A DNA stretch of 64,000 bases from Lacihabitans sp. LS3-19 (lineage in GTDB: Bacteria; Bacteroidota; Bacteroidia; Cytophagales; Spirosomataceae), in NCBI RefSeq assembly GCF_024343575.1, contig NZ_RJUA01000006.1:114566-178565 (forward strand), written 5' to 3'. The notes beneath the pieces were generated by a model. It saw only the letters and a program-made list of their open reading frames with translations. It had not been told where the DNA came from and ran no database searches. A program made the position numbers and the translations under genes. Below, piece after piece: positions 19,818 to 29,063 of the stretch (the first letter of the stretch is position 1; each line of letters begins with the position of its first letter).

Positions 19818-20519
19818 ATGCACAATTCAAGAAGGAAATTCTTAAAACAAAGTCTGCAAGGATTAACAATGGCATTATTGCCAAAAATAGCCTTTTCTAA
19901 ATCAGGCCTGGAATTACCTAAAATTCTTATCATTGGCGATTCTATTTCTATTGGCTATACGCCTTTTGTACAAGAAATTCTAATAGGTAAAGCCATGGTA
20001 AGCAGGCCGATGAATGAAAACGGTGTGGCTGAAAATTGCGAAGGAACAAGCAATGGAATTCTAAAAATTGACGCTTGGATTGGGAATACAAAATGGGACC
20101 TCATTCATTTTAATTTTGGATTGCATGATCTTAAGCATGTAAAACCAGACACAGGTGAAAATAGCAATAATCCCGATGATCCGCTTCAGGTCGAAAAAAA
20201 ACAATACCGTAAAAACTTAAAAGAAATCGTCGCAAAATTGAAAGCAACAAATGCCAAATTGATTTTTGCAACTACAACGCCTTATCCCGATGGCGAACTT
20301 AAACCTCTTCGTGATCCAGGTATGTCAGCCGAATACAATGCCATTGCCCTCAAAATAATGAAAGCCAATAATATCCCGGTAAATGATTTGTACGCCTTTG
20401 TTTTACCCAGATTGGGAGAATTGCAAAGACCAATGAATGTTCACTTTACGGATGAAGGCAGCCATGAGTTGGCCAAGCAGTGTGTAAAATCAATTGAGCA
20501 GGTTTTAGCCCTTAAATAA
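19818..20519 (+). CDS. SGNH/GDSL-type hydrolase, probable carbohydrate esterase
   Basis: 233 residues. A twin-arginine-like leader (NSRRKFLKQSLQGLTMALLP) precedes the hydrolase. Block I is ILIIGDSISIG with the nucleophile S42. Block III reads FNFGLHDL (residues 98-105), where the usual GxND Asn is replaced by His. Block V reads NVHFTDEGSHELA with the catalytic His at 209. The Asp expected three residues before it is Met, so the catalytic dyad may be arranged differently or the enzyme may differ from standard SGNH esterases. Its place directly before the GH105-DUF1961 gene recalls the Bacillus yes cluster, where the SGNH esterase YesT lies between the GH105 YesR and the DUF1961 YesU. A deacetylase role on the glycan is a guess from this context. 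Confidence 0.8.
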   Translation: MHNSRRKFLKQSLQGLTMALLPKIAFSKSGLELPKILIIGDSISIGYTPFVQEILIGKAMVSRPMNENGVAENCEGTSNGILKIDAWIGNTKWDLIHFNFGLHDLKHVKPDTGENSNNPDDPLQVEKKQYRKNLKEIVAKLKATNAKLIFATTTPYPDGELKPLRDPGMSAEYNAIALKIMKANNIPVNDLYAFVLPRLGELQRPMNVHFTDEGSHELAKQCVKSIEQVLALK

Positions 20520-20527
20520 AAAACTAA

Positions 20528-22300
20528 ATGAAAAAAGCCTTTTACATATTTCTTATTTTAAACTTTTTTTTGTTCAATGTTTCAAAGGCAAATGAACCTT
20601 ACGGTCTTTCATCCATCAATAAAGCTGAACTCAAAAAACAATTATTCCTTGTTGCCGATTGGCAAAGTAAGCAAACTGCCCATCAAAAAAAATACGGTGC
20701 CTTAAACTGGCATTATGCTACTTTTTATATTGGTTTGATGGAATTGTACAAAAGTACGGGTGAACAAAAGTATTTTGAACAATTGTATGAACTAGGCAAA
20801 AAACATAATTGGACTACCGAAAATAGGGTTTTTGATGCCGACTATTTAGCCATTGGACAGGTTTACCTTGACCTATTTAAAGAAAAACAAGAGCCTGAAA
20901 TGATTCAAAGGCTTCAATGGGTAATAGACGCTCATCTTGAAAGAATGCCAAAACCGGATGTACGTTTTGTTGATAACCAATACCGTCGTGAATGGTGGAC
21001 TTGGTGCGATGCCCTCTTCATGGCTCCACCTACATTTGCCAAAATGTATGCACTCACTGGGCAAGAAAAATACCTCGATTATGCTATGGATAACTGGATA
21101 ATCACAACCAATTATCTTCTGGACAAAGACGACAAATTGTTTTTTAGGGATGATCGTTATTTTAAGCATCAAACACCAAATAATAAAAATTTGTATTGGA
21201 GCAGAGGCAATGGTTGGGTCCTAGCTGGTTTGGCCAATATGATGGATATTATCCCAAAAACTCACCCAAAACGTCCATTTTTTGAAGAACAATTCAAGGC
21301 TATGGTTGCTAAAATAGCCGAAGTGCAACAAGTAGATGGCTTGTGGAGACCAAGCCTTTTAGATCCCAAAACCTTGCCACAGCCTGAAGCCAGCGGAAGC
21401 TCTTTTTTCTGCTATGCTTTTTTGTGGGGAGTTAACAATGGCCTGCTCGACTCAGCTGAGTATTTGCCAAAAGCACTTAAAGCTTGGAATGGCTTGAAAG
21501 CTTTGGTGAATGAAGAAGGGCGATTAGGTTATGTGCAGCCACCCGGAAAAGAACCCTTGCCCTATACTGAAGATGCCTGGGAAGAGTATGGCTCTGGAGC
21601 TTTTTTGATTGCAGGCAGTGAGCTTCTAAAAGCCATAGAAAAAAATGAAGGTCCAAAAAAGGGTAAGCTCCTATATGAAAACCCACTATCAGATGCCGCC
21701 AACATTAAAAACTGGCCAATGGAAGGTCCAGGCAAAACAGAATTTATGGACAATTGGATGCATATGTATTCACCAGAGGAAGAAGGGCATCACGTTCTTT
21801 GGTGTACAGAAGATTTTCCGGGAAGTTTTATCGCAGAATGGGAAGTGCAAAATATGGAAACCGATGCTGGTTTGGTAATTATGTTTTTCTCAGCGAAAGG
21901 TGCCAAAGGTGAAGATATTTTTGATAAATCACTAAAAAAACGCGATGGTATTTTCAAAGGTTACACCAAAAGTGACATCAATAATTACCATATTTCTTAT
22001 TATGCTAACGGACGTGACAATCGTGAAAGAGTAGTTGCCCATCTTCGGAAAAATGCCGGATTTAATTTGGTGCAAAATGGAGAAGATGGCATTCCAGCTC
22101 ATTCAGAAGTGATTCATAAAATTGTTTTAATCAAAAATAACAATAAGATCTCAATGACCATTGACGGCAGAGAAGTAGTTAATTGGACCGACGATGGAAA
22201 AGAATATGGTGCAGTACTGCAAGAAGGCAAAATGGGTTTTAGACAAATGCAATGGACACATTTTAGATATCGGAATTTTAAGGTTTACACTTTAGAATAA
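20528..22300 (+). CDS. GH105 unsaturated uronyl hydrolase fused to a DUF1961 (YesU-like) domain
   Basis: 590 residues with a signal peptide (FLILNFFLFNVSKA). Residues 25 to about 365 are an alpha/alpha barrel of GH105/GH88 type: DADYLAIGQVYLDL (103-116), WWTWCDALFMAPPTF (156-170) with D161 as the likely catalytic acid by analogy with YteR, LYWSRGNGWVLAGL, and EASGSSFFCYAFLWG. From about residue 375 to the end the protein matches DUF1961, a concanavalin-like fold known from Bacillus YesU, with WCTEDFPGSFIAEWEV, GLVIMFFSAKGAKGEDIFD, DINNYHISYY and GKMGFRQM. GH105 enzymes remove the 4,5-unsaturated uronic acid that polysaccharide lyases leave at the non-reducing end. The C-terminal domain could bind glycan or add a further activity. 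The fusion of two domains that are separate genes in Bacillus is notable. Confidence 0.85.
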   Translation: MKKAFYIFLILNFFLFNVSKANEPYGLSSINKAELKKQLFLVADWQSKQTAHQKKYGALNWHYATFYIGLMELYKSTGEQKYFEQLYELGKKHNWTTENRVFDADYLAIGQVYLDLFKEKQEPEMIQRLQWVIDAHLERMPKPDVRFVDNQYRREWWTWCDALFMAPPTFAKMYALTGQEKYLDYAMDNWIITTNYLLDKDDKLFFRDDRYFKHQTPNNKNLYWSRGNGWVLAGLANMMDIIPKTHPKRPFFEEQFKAMVAKIAEVQQVDGLWRPSLLDPKTLPQPEASGSSFFCYAFLWGVNNGLLDSAEYLPKALKAWNGLKALVNEEGRLGYVQPPGKEPLPYTEDAWEEYGSGAFLIAGSELLKAIEKNEGPKKGKLLYENPLSDAANIKNWPMEGPGKTEFMDNWMHMYSPEEEGHHVLWCTEDFPGSFIAEWEVQNMETDAGLVIMFFSAKGAKGEDIFDKSLKKRDGIFKGYTKSDINNYHISYYANGRDNRERVVAHLRKNAGFNLVQNGEDGIPAHSEVIHKIVLIKNNNKISMTIDGREVVNWTDDGKEYGAVLQEGKMGFRQMQWTHFRYRNFKVYTLE

Positions 22301-22311
22301 ATTTTATAATT

Positions 22312-24882
22312 ATGGATTTTACAAAAACATCAACCTTAGCAACCATGAATAAGCTCTTTTTTTTCCTTTTGTATTTCTTGATTTTTCAAGGTTCTAACTT
22401 TGTTAGTGCCCAAAAATTAACGTATAAAACCCCTGACGTTGCCGTGATTTACCCAAAAAACAGAATTTGGGCCACACCATCAGGAGGCCAAGAGGCAGCC
22501 TTTAATTCACCAAGCTTACAATGGTCAAGTGATGCTAAAAACCCTAATTACAGTGTTCGCATATCTTCATCGGCAGATTATACCAGAGATCTGATTGAAA
22601 AGTCAGATCTCATTTATGGGATTTTTAATCCACATAAAATATTGAGCCCAGGAACTTGGTATTGGCAGTATAAAGCCAAAGACGGAGATTGGAGTCCAAA
22701 CAATAGCTTCATAATTACGGAGAATACTCTTCTTTTTGAAACCCCAAGTAGCAAACAAATAATTGCAAATATACCTCAAAGCCACCCTCGTGTTTTGAGC
22801 TACAAAAAGGATTTAGAGGACTTGAGAATAAAGGTTAAAAACTATGCTGAAGCTTCTCAAATCATTGCCGAAGCTAATTCTTACATTAGTTTACGAGTTC
22901 CAACAGAAATAGACTTAAATCCTAAATTCGAAGGAAAAAACGATTTCGAAAACAAGAAAATAGCTCTGCTAGCTAGTAAAAAAATTGGCTCACAGGTTTA
23001 TACTGTTTTATACACCCTATGTCAAGCTTACACACTCACTGGCGAAGATAAATATTTTAAAACTGCCAAGGCATGGGTTACAGAAGCCGTGCAATGGGAT
23101 CCTAATGGAGCTTCACACAATTCCGATTTTGGAGATGCTGGAACAATGGCCGGATTTGCATTGGTATTAGATACTTTTTGGGATAAAATATCACCTGAAG
23201 AAAAAGAAGTAGTGGTCAAAAATATTTCTATTCGGGCTAATGGTTTTTACAAAAAATGGATAAATAGTGTAGAAAAAAGATCCTCGTCCATGCACGTATG
23301 GCAGCATATTATGCATCGTATGCTTTATAGTTCTATTGCTCTTGTAGGTGAAACACCCGATGCAGAAAAGTGGCTCAGCTATATCTACGACATTTGGATT
23401 GCACAAAACCCTAAGATGGGCGAAGAAGACGGTGCTTGGTTTAATGGCACTGGGTATTTCAGAATGAATACCTTGACCATGTATGAAACTACCCATTTTT
23501 TTAACAAGCTAAGTGGTAAGGATTTCATGCTTAATCGATGGTTCAAAAATAACCCCAAATGGCTTATATACGCCATGCCGCCAAGTTCTGTTTCAGATGG
23601 TTTTTGTAACGATGGTAATAAACATCCTATGCCTACTATTGGATATGCAGGTTATGCAGATGCAGCTTCAAGAATGTTTAACGACCCTTATGCAGCTTGG
23701 TATGCCAATGAAGTGGCAAAAAGCAATGGAATGGCCATTGCAGAAGATGATGAATTTCGATGGTTTAGGGTTATAAAAACGAATGAGATGCCTTTACCTA
23801 AGCAATTGCCAAAGTTCGATTTACCGCAAGCCGCCGTATTTCCTGATGTAGGCGTTGGTTATATGCATACGAATATTGAAGAAATGGAAAACAATTTGAT
23901 GCTTTCGCTACGAAGTAGTCCATTTGGTTCTTTGGCACATACCCATGCCGATCAAAACACATTTAATATTGCATTCGGTGGAAAAAGACTTTTTTACAAT
24001 TCGGGATATAGGCCAGCCATGGGCGATCCTCATTTTTTGGGTTGGTACAAACATACCCAAGGTCACAATGCCATTTTGATTGATGGACAAGGTCAACCTT
24101 TCAATGCTGGAGCCTATGGATTAATTCCTCGTTTTTTACACGGTGAGCAAATTTCCTATGCCATGGGCGATGCTTCCAATGCGTATTCGGGCAAAGACTT
24201 AGGTGAAAATACTGATTTAGGAATGAAGACTTTCATGCGACATTATTTAATGCTTCGGCCAGGCATTATTGTAATTTATGACGATTTAGAAGCCGACCAT
24301 AAAGCCGATTGGTCTTGGCTTTTACACAATGATACAGGTCTGGAAGTTAATGAGAAAACGAAAAGCATAATAGCCCAAAATGAAGTTGGTGGAGCAAAAG
24401 TATCGTTGTATTCTTCATCAGCTATTAATTTCGAAGTGAGTACCGAATTTTCAATACCAGTAGACAACTGGACCAAAAAAACCGATGAAGATGGAGAACC
24501 TATTGATTTTAAAGACCAATGGCATTTCAAAGGTTCGGCGAAAGAGAAGACAAATAAAATGAGGTACTTAGCAATATTTCAAGTAAATTCAGCTCAAAAA
24601 TTTGAAGAAATTAAAATAAACGCGAAAGGTATTTATGAGGTCGGTGATTGGGAAATATTCGCGGAATTGGATAGCAATAAAGAAGCAAAACTTACAGCTC
24701 GAAAAAAAGATGGAACGGCTTCCTTTGTTTCAACAGGAGAAATGAAAGTTGATTCAAAAAACTACGCTGGTTCAAATGCTAAAATCTTTGAAAATAGCTA
24801 TGGAAATAAGCTTTACAAAGAATCAAAAGATGTGATTCCAAAAGCCATTCTAAATGCAGCATTAATGCCTGATAATAAATAA
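22312..24882 (+). CDS. Heparinase II/III-like polysaccharide lyase with DUF4962 domain
   Basis: 856 residues from ATG 22312; an inner ATG at 22345 (MNKLFFFLLYFLIFQG) gives a more normal signal peptide and may be the true start. The N-terminal part (about 35-125) is a beta domain of DUF4962 type (FNSPSLQWSS, PGTWYWQYKAKDGDWS), followed by an alpha/alpha toroid (about 150-500, with MHVWQHIMHRML, EDGAWFNGTGYFR and SDGFCNDGNKH) and a heparinase II/III beta-sandwich (about 520-780, with FGSLAHTHADQNTFNIAFGG, GHNAILIDGQG and LLHNDTG). The HTHADQNTF segment is typical of these lyases. They cleave uronic-acid-containing chains by beta-elimination, giving the unsaturated ends that GH105 removes. PL15, PL35, PL37 and PL40 are possible families; sequence reading alone does not separate them. 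Confidence 0.8.
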   Translation: MDFTKTSTLATMNKLFFFLLYFLIFQGSNFVSAQKLTYKTPDVAVIYPKNRIWATPSGGQEAAFNSPSLQWSSDAKNPNYSVRISSSADYTRDLIEKSDLIYGIFNPHKILSPGTWYWQYKAKDGDWSPNNSFIITENTLLFETPSSKQIIANIPQSHPRVLSYKKDLEDLRIKVKNYAEASQIIAEANSYISLRVPTEIDLNPKFEGKNDFENKKIALLASKKIGSQVYTVLYTLCQAYTLTGEDKYFKTAKAWVTEAVQWDPNGASHNSDFGDAGTMAGFALVLDTFWDKISPEEKEVVVKNISIRANGFYKKWINSVEKRSSSMHVWQHIMHRMLYSSIALVGETPDAEKWLSYIYDIWIAQNPKMGEEDGAWFNGTGYFRMNTLTMYETTHFFNKLSGKDFMLNRWFKNNPKWLIYAMPPSSVSDGFCNDGNKHPMPTIGYAGYADAASRMFNDPYAAWYANEVAKSNGMAIAEDDEFRWFRVIKTNEMPLPKQLPKFDLPQAAVFPDVGVGYMHTNIEEMENNLMLSLRSSPFGSLAHTHADQNTFNIAFGGKRLFYNSGYRPAMGDPHFLGWYKHTQGHNAILIDGQGQPFNAGAYGLIPRFLHGEQISYAMGDASNAYSGKDLGENTDLGMKTFMRHYLMLRPGIIVIYDDLEADHKADWSWLLHNDTGLEVNEKTKSIIAQNEVGGAKVSLYSSSAINFEVSTEFSIPVDNWTKKTDEDGEPIDFKDQWHFKGSAKEKTNKMRYLAIFQVNSAQKFEEIKINAKGIYEVGDWEIFAELDSNKEAKLTARKKDGTASFVSTGEMKVDSKNYAGSNAKIFENSYGNKLYKESKDVIPKAILNAALMPDNK

Positions 24883-24883
24883 T

Positions 24884-26314
24884 ATGAAAGCTATACTTAT
24901 AGTTCTTGTTTCTATTTTGGCGTTTGGGCTAAAGCCTAAAGAAAAGCCAATCTCCAAACCAAATGTGCTGATGATCAGCATTGATGACCTTAATGATTGG
25001 GTTGGGGTAATGGGAGGAAACTCATCTGCCATTACGCCAAATATCGATAAACTGGCCTCAGAAGGCGTTCTTTTTATGAATGCTCATTGTCAAACTGCTC
25101 TTTGTGGTCCGTCAAGGGCCTCCATAATGAGTGGTTTAAGACCTTCCACTTCAGGGATTTACGGCCAATTGAAAGACGAGGAAATAAGAGAAGCCTCCGC
25201 TGTCATGGAAGGCATTAAATTCTTGCCAGAGTATTTCGGTGAAAATGGATACAAAACTATGGGAGTTGGAAAGATATTTCATGAGCATGCTCCAGAAGGT
25301 GTCTTACAGATTTCTGGAGGTAGAGTAAAAGGTTTTGGTCCCAAACCCGAAAAAAACTTCCATTGGGACAAAAAAGGAACAAGTACCGATTGGGGAGCAT
25401 TTCCTGAAACCGATGCCAAAATGCCGGACTATAAGTCGGCTAAATGGGCTGTAGAAAGACTTTCGGAGGAACATGATAAGCCATTTTTCTTGAGTGTAGG
25501 ATTTGTGAGACCACATGTGCCTTGGTATGTGCCTCAGAAATGGTTTGATATGCACCCGATTGAAACCGTAAAAACGCCGCCCTATTTGAAAAATGACAAA
25601 GACGACCTGCCTGAAATCGCAATTCAAGTCGATGATATGCCTATGATGCCAAGCACCGAATGGGCGATAGAAAATAAGCAATGGAAGAACATGGTTCAAG
25701 GGTATTTGGCTAGTACCACTTTTGTGGATTATTACGTGGGACAAGTGCTTGAAGCTTTGGAGAAAAGCCCTTATAAAGACAATACCATAGTGATTTTATG
25801 GTCTGATCATGGATACCGTTTGGGTGAAAAAGGAACTTTCGCAAAACATTGCTTATGGCAAGTCGGTACCCATGTACCTTTGATTATCAAAACGTTGACT
25901 CCCAAAAGTGGTACAAGAATTAATCAACCTGTTGAGCTTTTAGATATTTACCCTACTTTGGTAGAGCTATGTGGTTTAGAAAAAAACAGTAGTAATGAAG
26001 GGATGAGTTTAAAGCCGCTTTTAGATAACTCTGAAAGTAATTTTAAAAAGGTAGCAACCTCAACCTATGGAAGAAACAACCATGCTTTGGTATCAGAAAA
26101 ATACCGCTATATCAGATATGAAAATGGAGCTGAAGAATTGTATGACCGAAATCAAGATCCAAACGAATGGAATAATTTGGCAAAGGACAAGAAAATGTAC
26201 AAAGTCAAAAAAGAAATGAAAAGCTATTTACCAAAGAATAATGCTCCTTGGTCACCTAAAGTCGTGATGGGACATAATGCTTATTTTACTAAAGCTACAG
26301 GAACGTCTGAGTAA
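24884..26314 (+). CDS. Sulfatase, iduronate-2-sulfatase-like (CGPSR active site)
   Basis: 476 residues with a short signal peptide (MKAILIVLVSILAFGLK). The start NVLMISIDDLNDWVGVMGG and the site HCQTALCGPSRASIMSGLRP (formylglycine precursor C74) have the form of human iduronate-2-sulfatase and of the S1_7-type bacterial enzymes. Other elements are GVGKIFHEH, FLSVGFVRPHVPWYVP and IVILWSDHGYRLGEKGTFAKH, all characteristic of that branch. The likely target is a 2-sulfate on a uronic acid or another sugar. Ulvan carries iduronic acid but its sulfate is mainly on rhamnose, so the true substrate is open. The gene begins one base after the stop of the heparinase-like lyase gene, so translation is probably coupled. 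Confidence 0.9.
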   Translation: MKAILIVLVSILAFGLKPKEKPISKPNVLMISIDDLNDWVGVMGGNSSAITPNIDKLASEGVLFMNAHCQTALCGPSRASIMSGLRPSTSGIYGQLKDEEIREASAVMEGIKFLPEYFGENGYKTMGVGKIFHEHAPEGVLQISGGRVKGFGPKPEKNFHWDKKGTSTDWGAFPETDAKMPDYKSAKWAVERLSEEHDKPFFLSVGFVRPHVPWYVPQKWFDMHPIETVKTPPYLKNDKDDLPEIAIQVDDMPMMPSTEWAIENKQWKNMVQGYLASTTFVDYYVGQVLEALEKSPYKDNTIVILWSDHGYRLGEKGTFAKHCLWQVGTHVPLIIKTLTPKSGTRINQPVELLDIYPTLVELCGLEKNSSNEGMSLKPLLDNSESNFKKVATSTYGRNNHALVSEKYRYIRYENGAEELYDRNQDPNEWNNLAKDKKMYKVKKEMKSYLPKNNAPWSPKVVMGHNAYFTKATGTSE

Positions 26315-26337
26315 TTTTGAAAAGAAAATACGAAAAA

Positions 26338-27861
26338 ATGAAAAAATATAGTCTGATTTTATGCTGCTTCTTTGCTTTGGGAGCTTGTCAAACTCAAAAG
26401 AAGAGCGAAGTTGAAAAGCCAAATATCATCTATATTTTGGCAGATGATATGGGATTTGGAGATGTTTCGGCTTACAATGCCGAAGCCAAAACCAAAACGC
26501 CCAATATTGATCAACTGGCTGCTGAGGGCATGCGTTTTACAGATATGCATTCTCCTTCTTCGGTATGTACTCCCACCCGATATGGTATCTTGACAGGTCG
26601 ATATTGTTGGAGAAGCCGCCTTCCACAAGGAGTTTTGCAAGGTTACGGCAAAGCTTTGATTGAAAAAGACCGTGAAACTGTAGCATCTCTTTTGCAAGGT
26701 CAAGGTTATACAACAGGCGTTATAGGAAAATGGCATTTAGGCGTAGATTGGGTTTTAAAACCCGAATTTAAAGACTCCGTAAATACGAAATCTGCCGAAA
26801 TGAATGAATTCGGTATGGTTCGAAATTTAAACGGAGATTGGGTTGATTTCTCTCAAAAACCTACGGATGGGCCATTGAACCATGGTTTTGATTACAGCTA
26901 TATTTTGCCTGCATCTTTGGACATGGAGCCCTATTGTTATTTAGAAAACGATGTTTTGACAGAAATTCCTTCTGAATATACACCCGGAAATGATTTAAAT
27001 ACCGGATCGTATGCGACTCAAGCATTTTGGCGACCAGGTCGAGTGACTAAGAGTTTTGATTTTTATGACGTACTTCCAAACTTCATCAATCAGGCCAAAA
27101 ACTTTGTAAATAGCCATGCCAAGGACAATAAACCCTTCTTTTTGTATTTGCCTTTGGCTGCTCCGCATTCCCCATGGGTACCAACGGAGAACTACAAAGG
27201 CAGCTCAGGTGCTGGCCAATATGGAGATTTCGTGCAAATGGTGGATGCTCAAATTGGTGAATTGCTAAAAACATTGGAAAAAACTGGAGAAGCTGAAAAT
27301 ACTCTGATCATTTTTACCTCTGACAATGGGCCTTTTTGGAAACCAGATTTTATCGAAAAATACAATCACAAGGCAGCCTCTTTTTACCGAGGAATGAAAG
27401 CCGACATACATGAGGGAGGGCATCGTATACCTTTTATTATCAAATGGCCAAAGCACATTGAAGCGGGTACTCAAAGTGATTTTCCAGCTACTTTGACCAA
27501 TCTTATAGCTACCTGTGCAGATTTGCTTAACTTAAAATTAGGCGAAAATACGGGTGAAGATAGCCAAAGTATTTTGCCAATAGCATTGGGCGATAAATCA
27601 AAATATCAGGAGCCAATTGCCATTGTTCATCATTCGTCTAAGGGCTTTTTTGCGATAAGAAAAGGCCCTTGGAAACTGATAGATAAATTGGGTTCAGGAG
27701 GATTTTCTGTGCCAGTAGAAATTAAGCCAGGGCCAAACGAAGCACCAGGGCAGTTGTACAATTTGGAGCTCGATCCCTCAGAAACTAATAACCTTTATGC
27801 TACTGAGCCCGAGAAGGTCAAAGAGCTTTGGGCAGAGTTAAATGCAATAAAAAGCAAATAG
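26338..27861 (+). CDS. Arylsulfatase lipoprotein, family S1 (CTPTR active site)
   Basis: 507 residues from ATG 26338; a TTG at 26317 would only add seven charged residues before the signal. The leader MKKYSLILCCFFALGAC ends in a lipobox with Cys 17, so it should be membrane-anchored. NIIYILADDMGFGDVSAYN gives the metal-binding Asp pair. SVCTPTRYGILTGRY holds the C-x-P-x-R site (C77 in this numbering), with Thr instead of Ser at the fourth position, a tolerated variant. VIGKWHLGVDW, LYLPLAAPHSPWVP and LIIFTSDNGPFW follow in order. The last part (FFAIRKGPWKLIDKLGSGG...GQLYNLELDPSETNNL) is the usual small C-terminal subdomain. It is the only one of the eight sulfatases here with a clear lipobox. 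It lies between the iduronate-sulfatase-like gene and the FG-GAP gene with short gaps. Confidence 0.92.
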   Translation: MKKYSLILCCFFALGACQTQKKSEVEKPNIIYILADDMGFGDVSAYNAEAKTKTPNIDQLAAEGMRFTDMHSPSSVCTPTRYGILTGRYCWRSRLPQGVLQGYGKALIEKDRETVASLLQGQGYTTGVIGKWHLGVDWVLKPEFKDSVNTKSAEMNEFGMVRNLNGDWVDFSQKPTDGPLNHGFDYSYILPASLDMEPYCYLENDVLTEIPSEYTPGNDLNTGSYATQAFWRPGRVTKSFDFYDVLPNFINQAKNFVNSHAKDNKPFFLYLPLAAPHSPWVPTENYKGSSGAGQYGDFVQMVDAQIGELLKTLEKTGEAENTLIIFTSDNGPFWKPDFIEKYNHKAASFYRGMKADIHEGGHRIPFIIKWPKHIEAGTQSDFPATLTNLIATCADLLNLKLGENTGEDSQSILPIALGDKSKYQEPIAIVHHSSKGFFAIRKGPWKLIDKLGSGGFSVPVEIKPGPNEAPGQLYNLELDPSETNNLYATEPEKVKELWAELNAIKSK

Positions 27862-27865
27862 AATA

Positions 27866-29059
27866 ATGGTGAAGCCAATTTTACTGGTCTTGTTAACGGC
27901 TTTTTATGGCTACTCCCAACACTGGGAGATGCATACTATAGATAACACATCTACAGGTGCTGATGGCGTAAAATTAGCTGATATTAATCATGATGGACTT
28001 TTAGATATTGCCACAGGATGGGAAGAAGGCGGCATTACAAAGCTATATCTTCACCCAGGTAAAAAAAAAGTGAAAGAACTTTGGCCATCGGTTATTGTTG
28101 GAGAAACCCCAAGTGTAGAGGATGCCGTTTTTATGGATGTAGACAATGACGGCCAATTGGATATCGTAAGTTGCACCGAAGGGAAGTCTAAAAAAATATT
28201 CATCCATTTTGCCCCAAAAGAACAATTGCTCAATTCTGAAAAATGGAGGACAGAAGTACTGCCTGCCTCAGTAGACTTGATGCAATGGATGTATGCCGAA
28301 CCTATAAATATTGATGGTAAAAATGGCCCTGATATTGTGGCTGGAGGTAAAAATGCAAATGGTGCATTCGGGTGGTTCGAAGCACCTGAAAACAGAGCGA
28401 ATTTAGCCGATTGGAAATGGCACCCTATTTCCTCAATGAGTTGGCTTATGTCTATTATTTTTAGAGATATGGACTCGGATGGCGATATGGATATCGTAGT
28501 TACCGACCGGAAATCAGGACTTCAGGGTTGCAGATGGTTGGAAAACCCCGGTAAAACAGACTTGCAAAAGAAAGAATGGAAAAGTCATTTTATAGGTGCA
28601 AAAGACCTGGAAGTTATGTTTATGGCTATGAGCGATATGGATGGAGATGGTATAGAAGAGGTGATTTTGGCAGAAAAAACCCACAAAACCATTCGGATTT
28701 ACCGTATAATTGGAATAGAGTGGAAAGAACAAATAATCAAAGTTCCAGACTTTACGGGTAACTGTAAGTCGGTCGAAGTGGGCGATATAAATGGCGATGG
28801 TATCAAAGATTTGGTTTTTAGTACAGAAACAGGAGGAGAAGTGAAAGTTGGACTAACTTGGGTTAATGGCAAAGATTTAGATCAAGAAAATCCAAAATTT
28901 CAGGCCATTTCAAAACTTCATAGATCCAAATATGATCGTGTAGAACTGATTGATATTGACTTAGATGGCGATTTAGATCTATTGATTTGTGAAGAAAACT
29001 TTGGTGAAAATAGCCAAGGATTAGGTGTGGTGTGGTACGAAAACAAGTTTAAAAAATGA
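27866..29059 (+). CDS. Secreted FG-GAP/VCBS-repeat propeller protein
   Basis: 397 residues with a short signal peptide (LLVLLTAFYGYSQ). Six calcium-loop repeats of the D-x-[ND]-x-D-G type are visible: DINHDGLLDIATG, DVDNDGQLDIVS, DMDSDGDMDIVVTD, DMDGDGIEEVIL, DINGDGIKDLVFS and DIDLDGDLDLLICEEN. They predict a seven-bladed propeller of integrin-alpha or VCBS type. Such proteins are common in sulfatase-rich polysaccharide loci; some propeller folds are lyases or binding proteins, but no catalytic role can be assigned here. The phrase GCRWLENPGK appears to be a feature of the marine and planctomycete branch. It is the last gene of the plus-strand operon. Its stop lies four bases from the stop of the converging BNR-propeller gene, with no terminator hairpin in between. 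Confidence 0.75.
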   Translation: MVKPILLVLLTAFYGYSQHWEMHTIDNTSTGADGVKLADINHDGLLDIATGWEEGGITKLYLHPGKKKVKELWPSVIVGETPSVEDAVFMDVDNDGQLDIVSCTEGKSKKIFIHFAPKEQLLNSEKWRTEVLPASVDLMQWMYAEPINIDGKNGPDIVAGGKNANGAFGWFEAPENRANLADWKWHPISSMSWLMSIIFRDMDSDGDMDIVVTDRKSGLQGCRWLENPGKTDLQKKEWKSHFIGAKDLEVMFMAMSDMDGDGIEEVILAEKTHKTIRIYRIIGIEWKEQIIKVPDFTGNCKSVEVGDINGDGIKDLVFSTETGGEVKVGLTWVNGKDLDQENPKFQAISKLHRSKYDRVELIDIDLDGDLDLLICEENFGENSQGLGVVWYENKFKK

Positions 29060-29063
29060 GGAA

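Noticed and set aside
26317..26337. TTG start that lengthens the CTPTR sulfatase
   Set aside because: The ATG at 26338 gives a proper lipoprotein signal; the extension puts charged residues before it.
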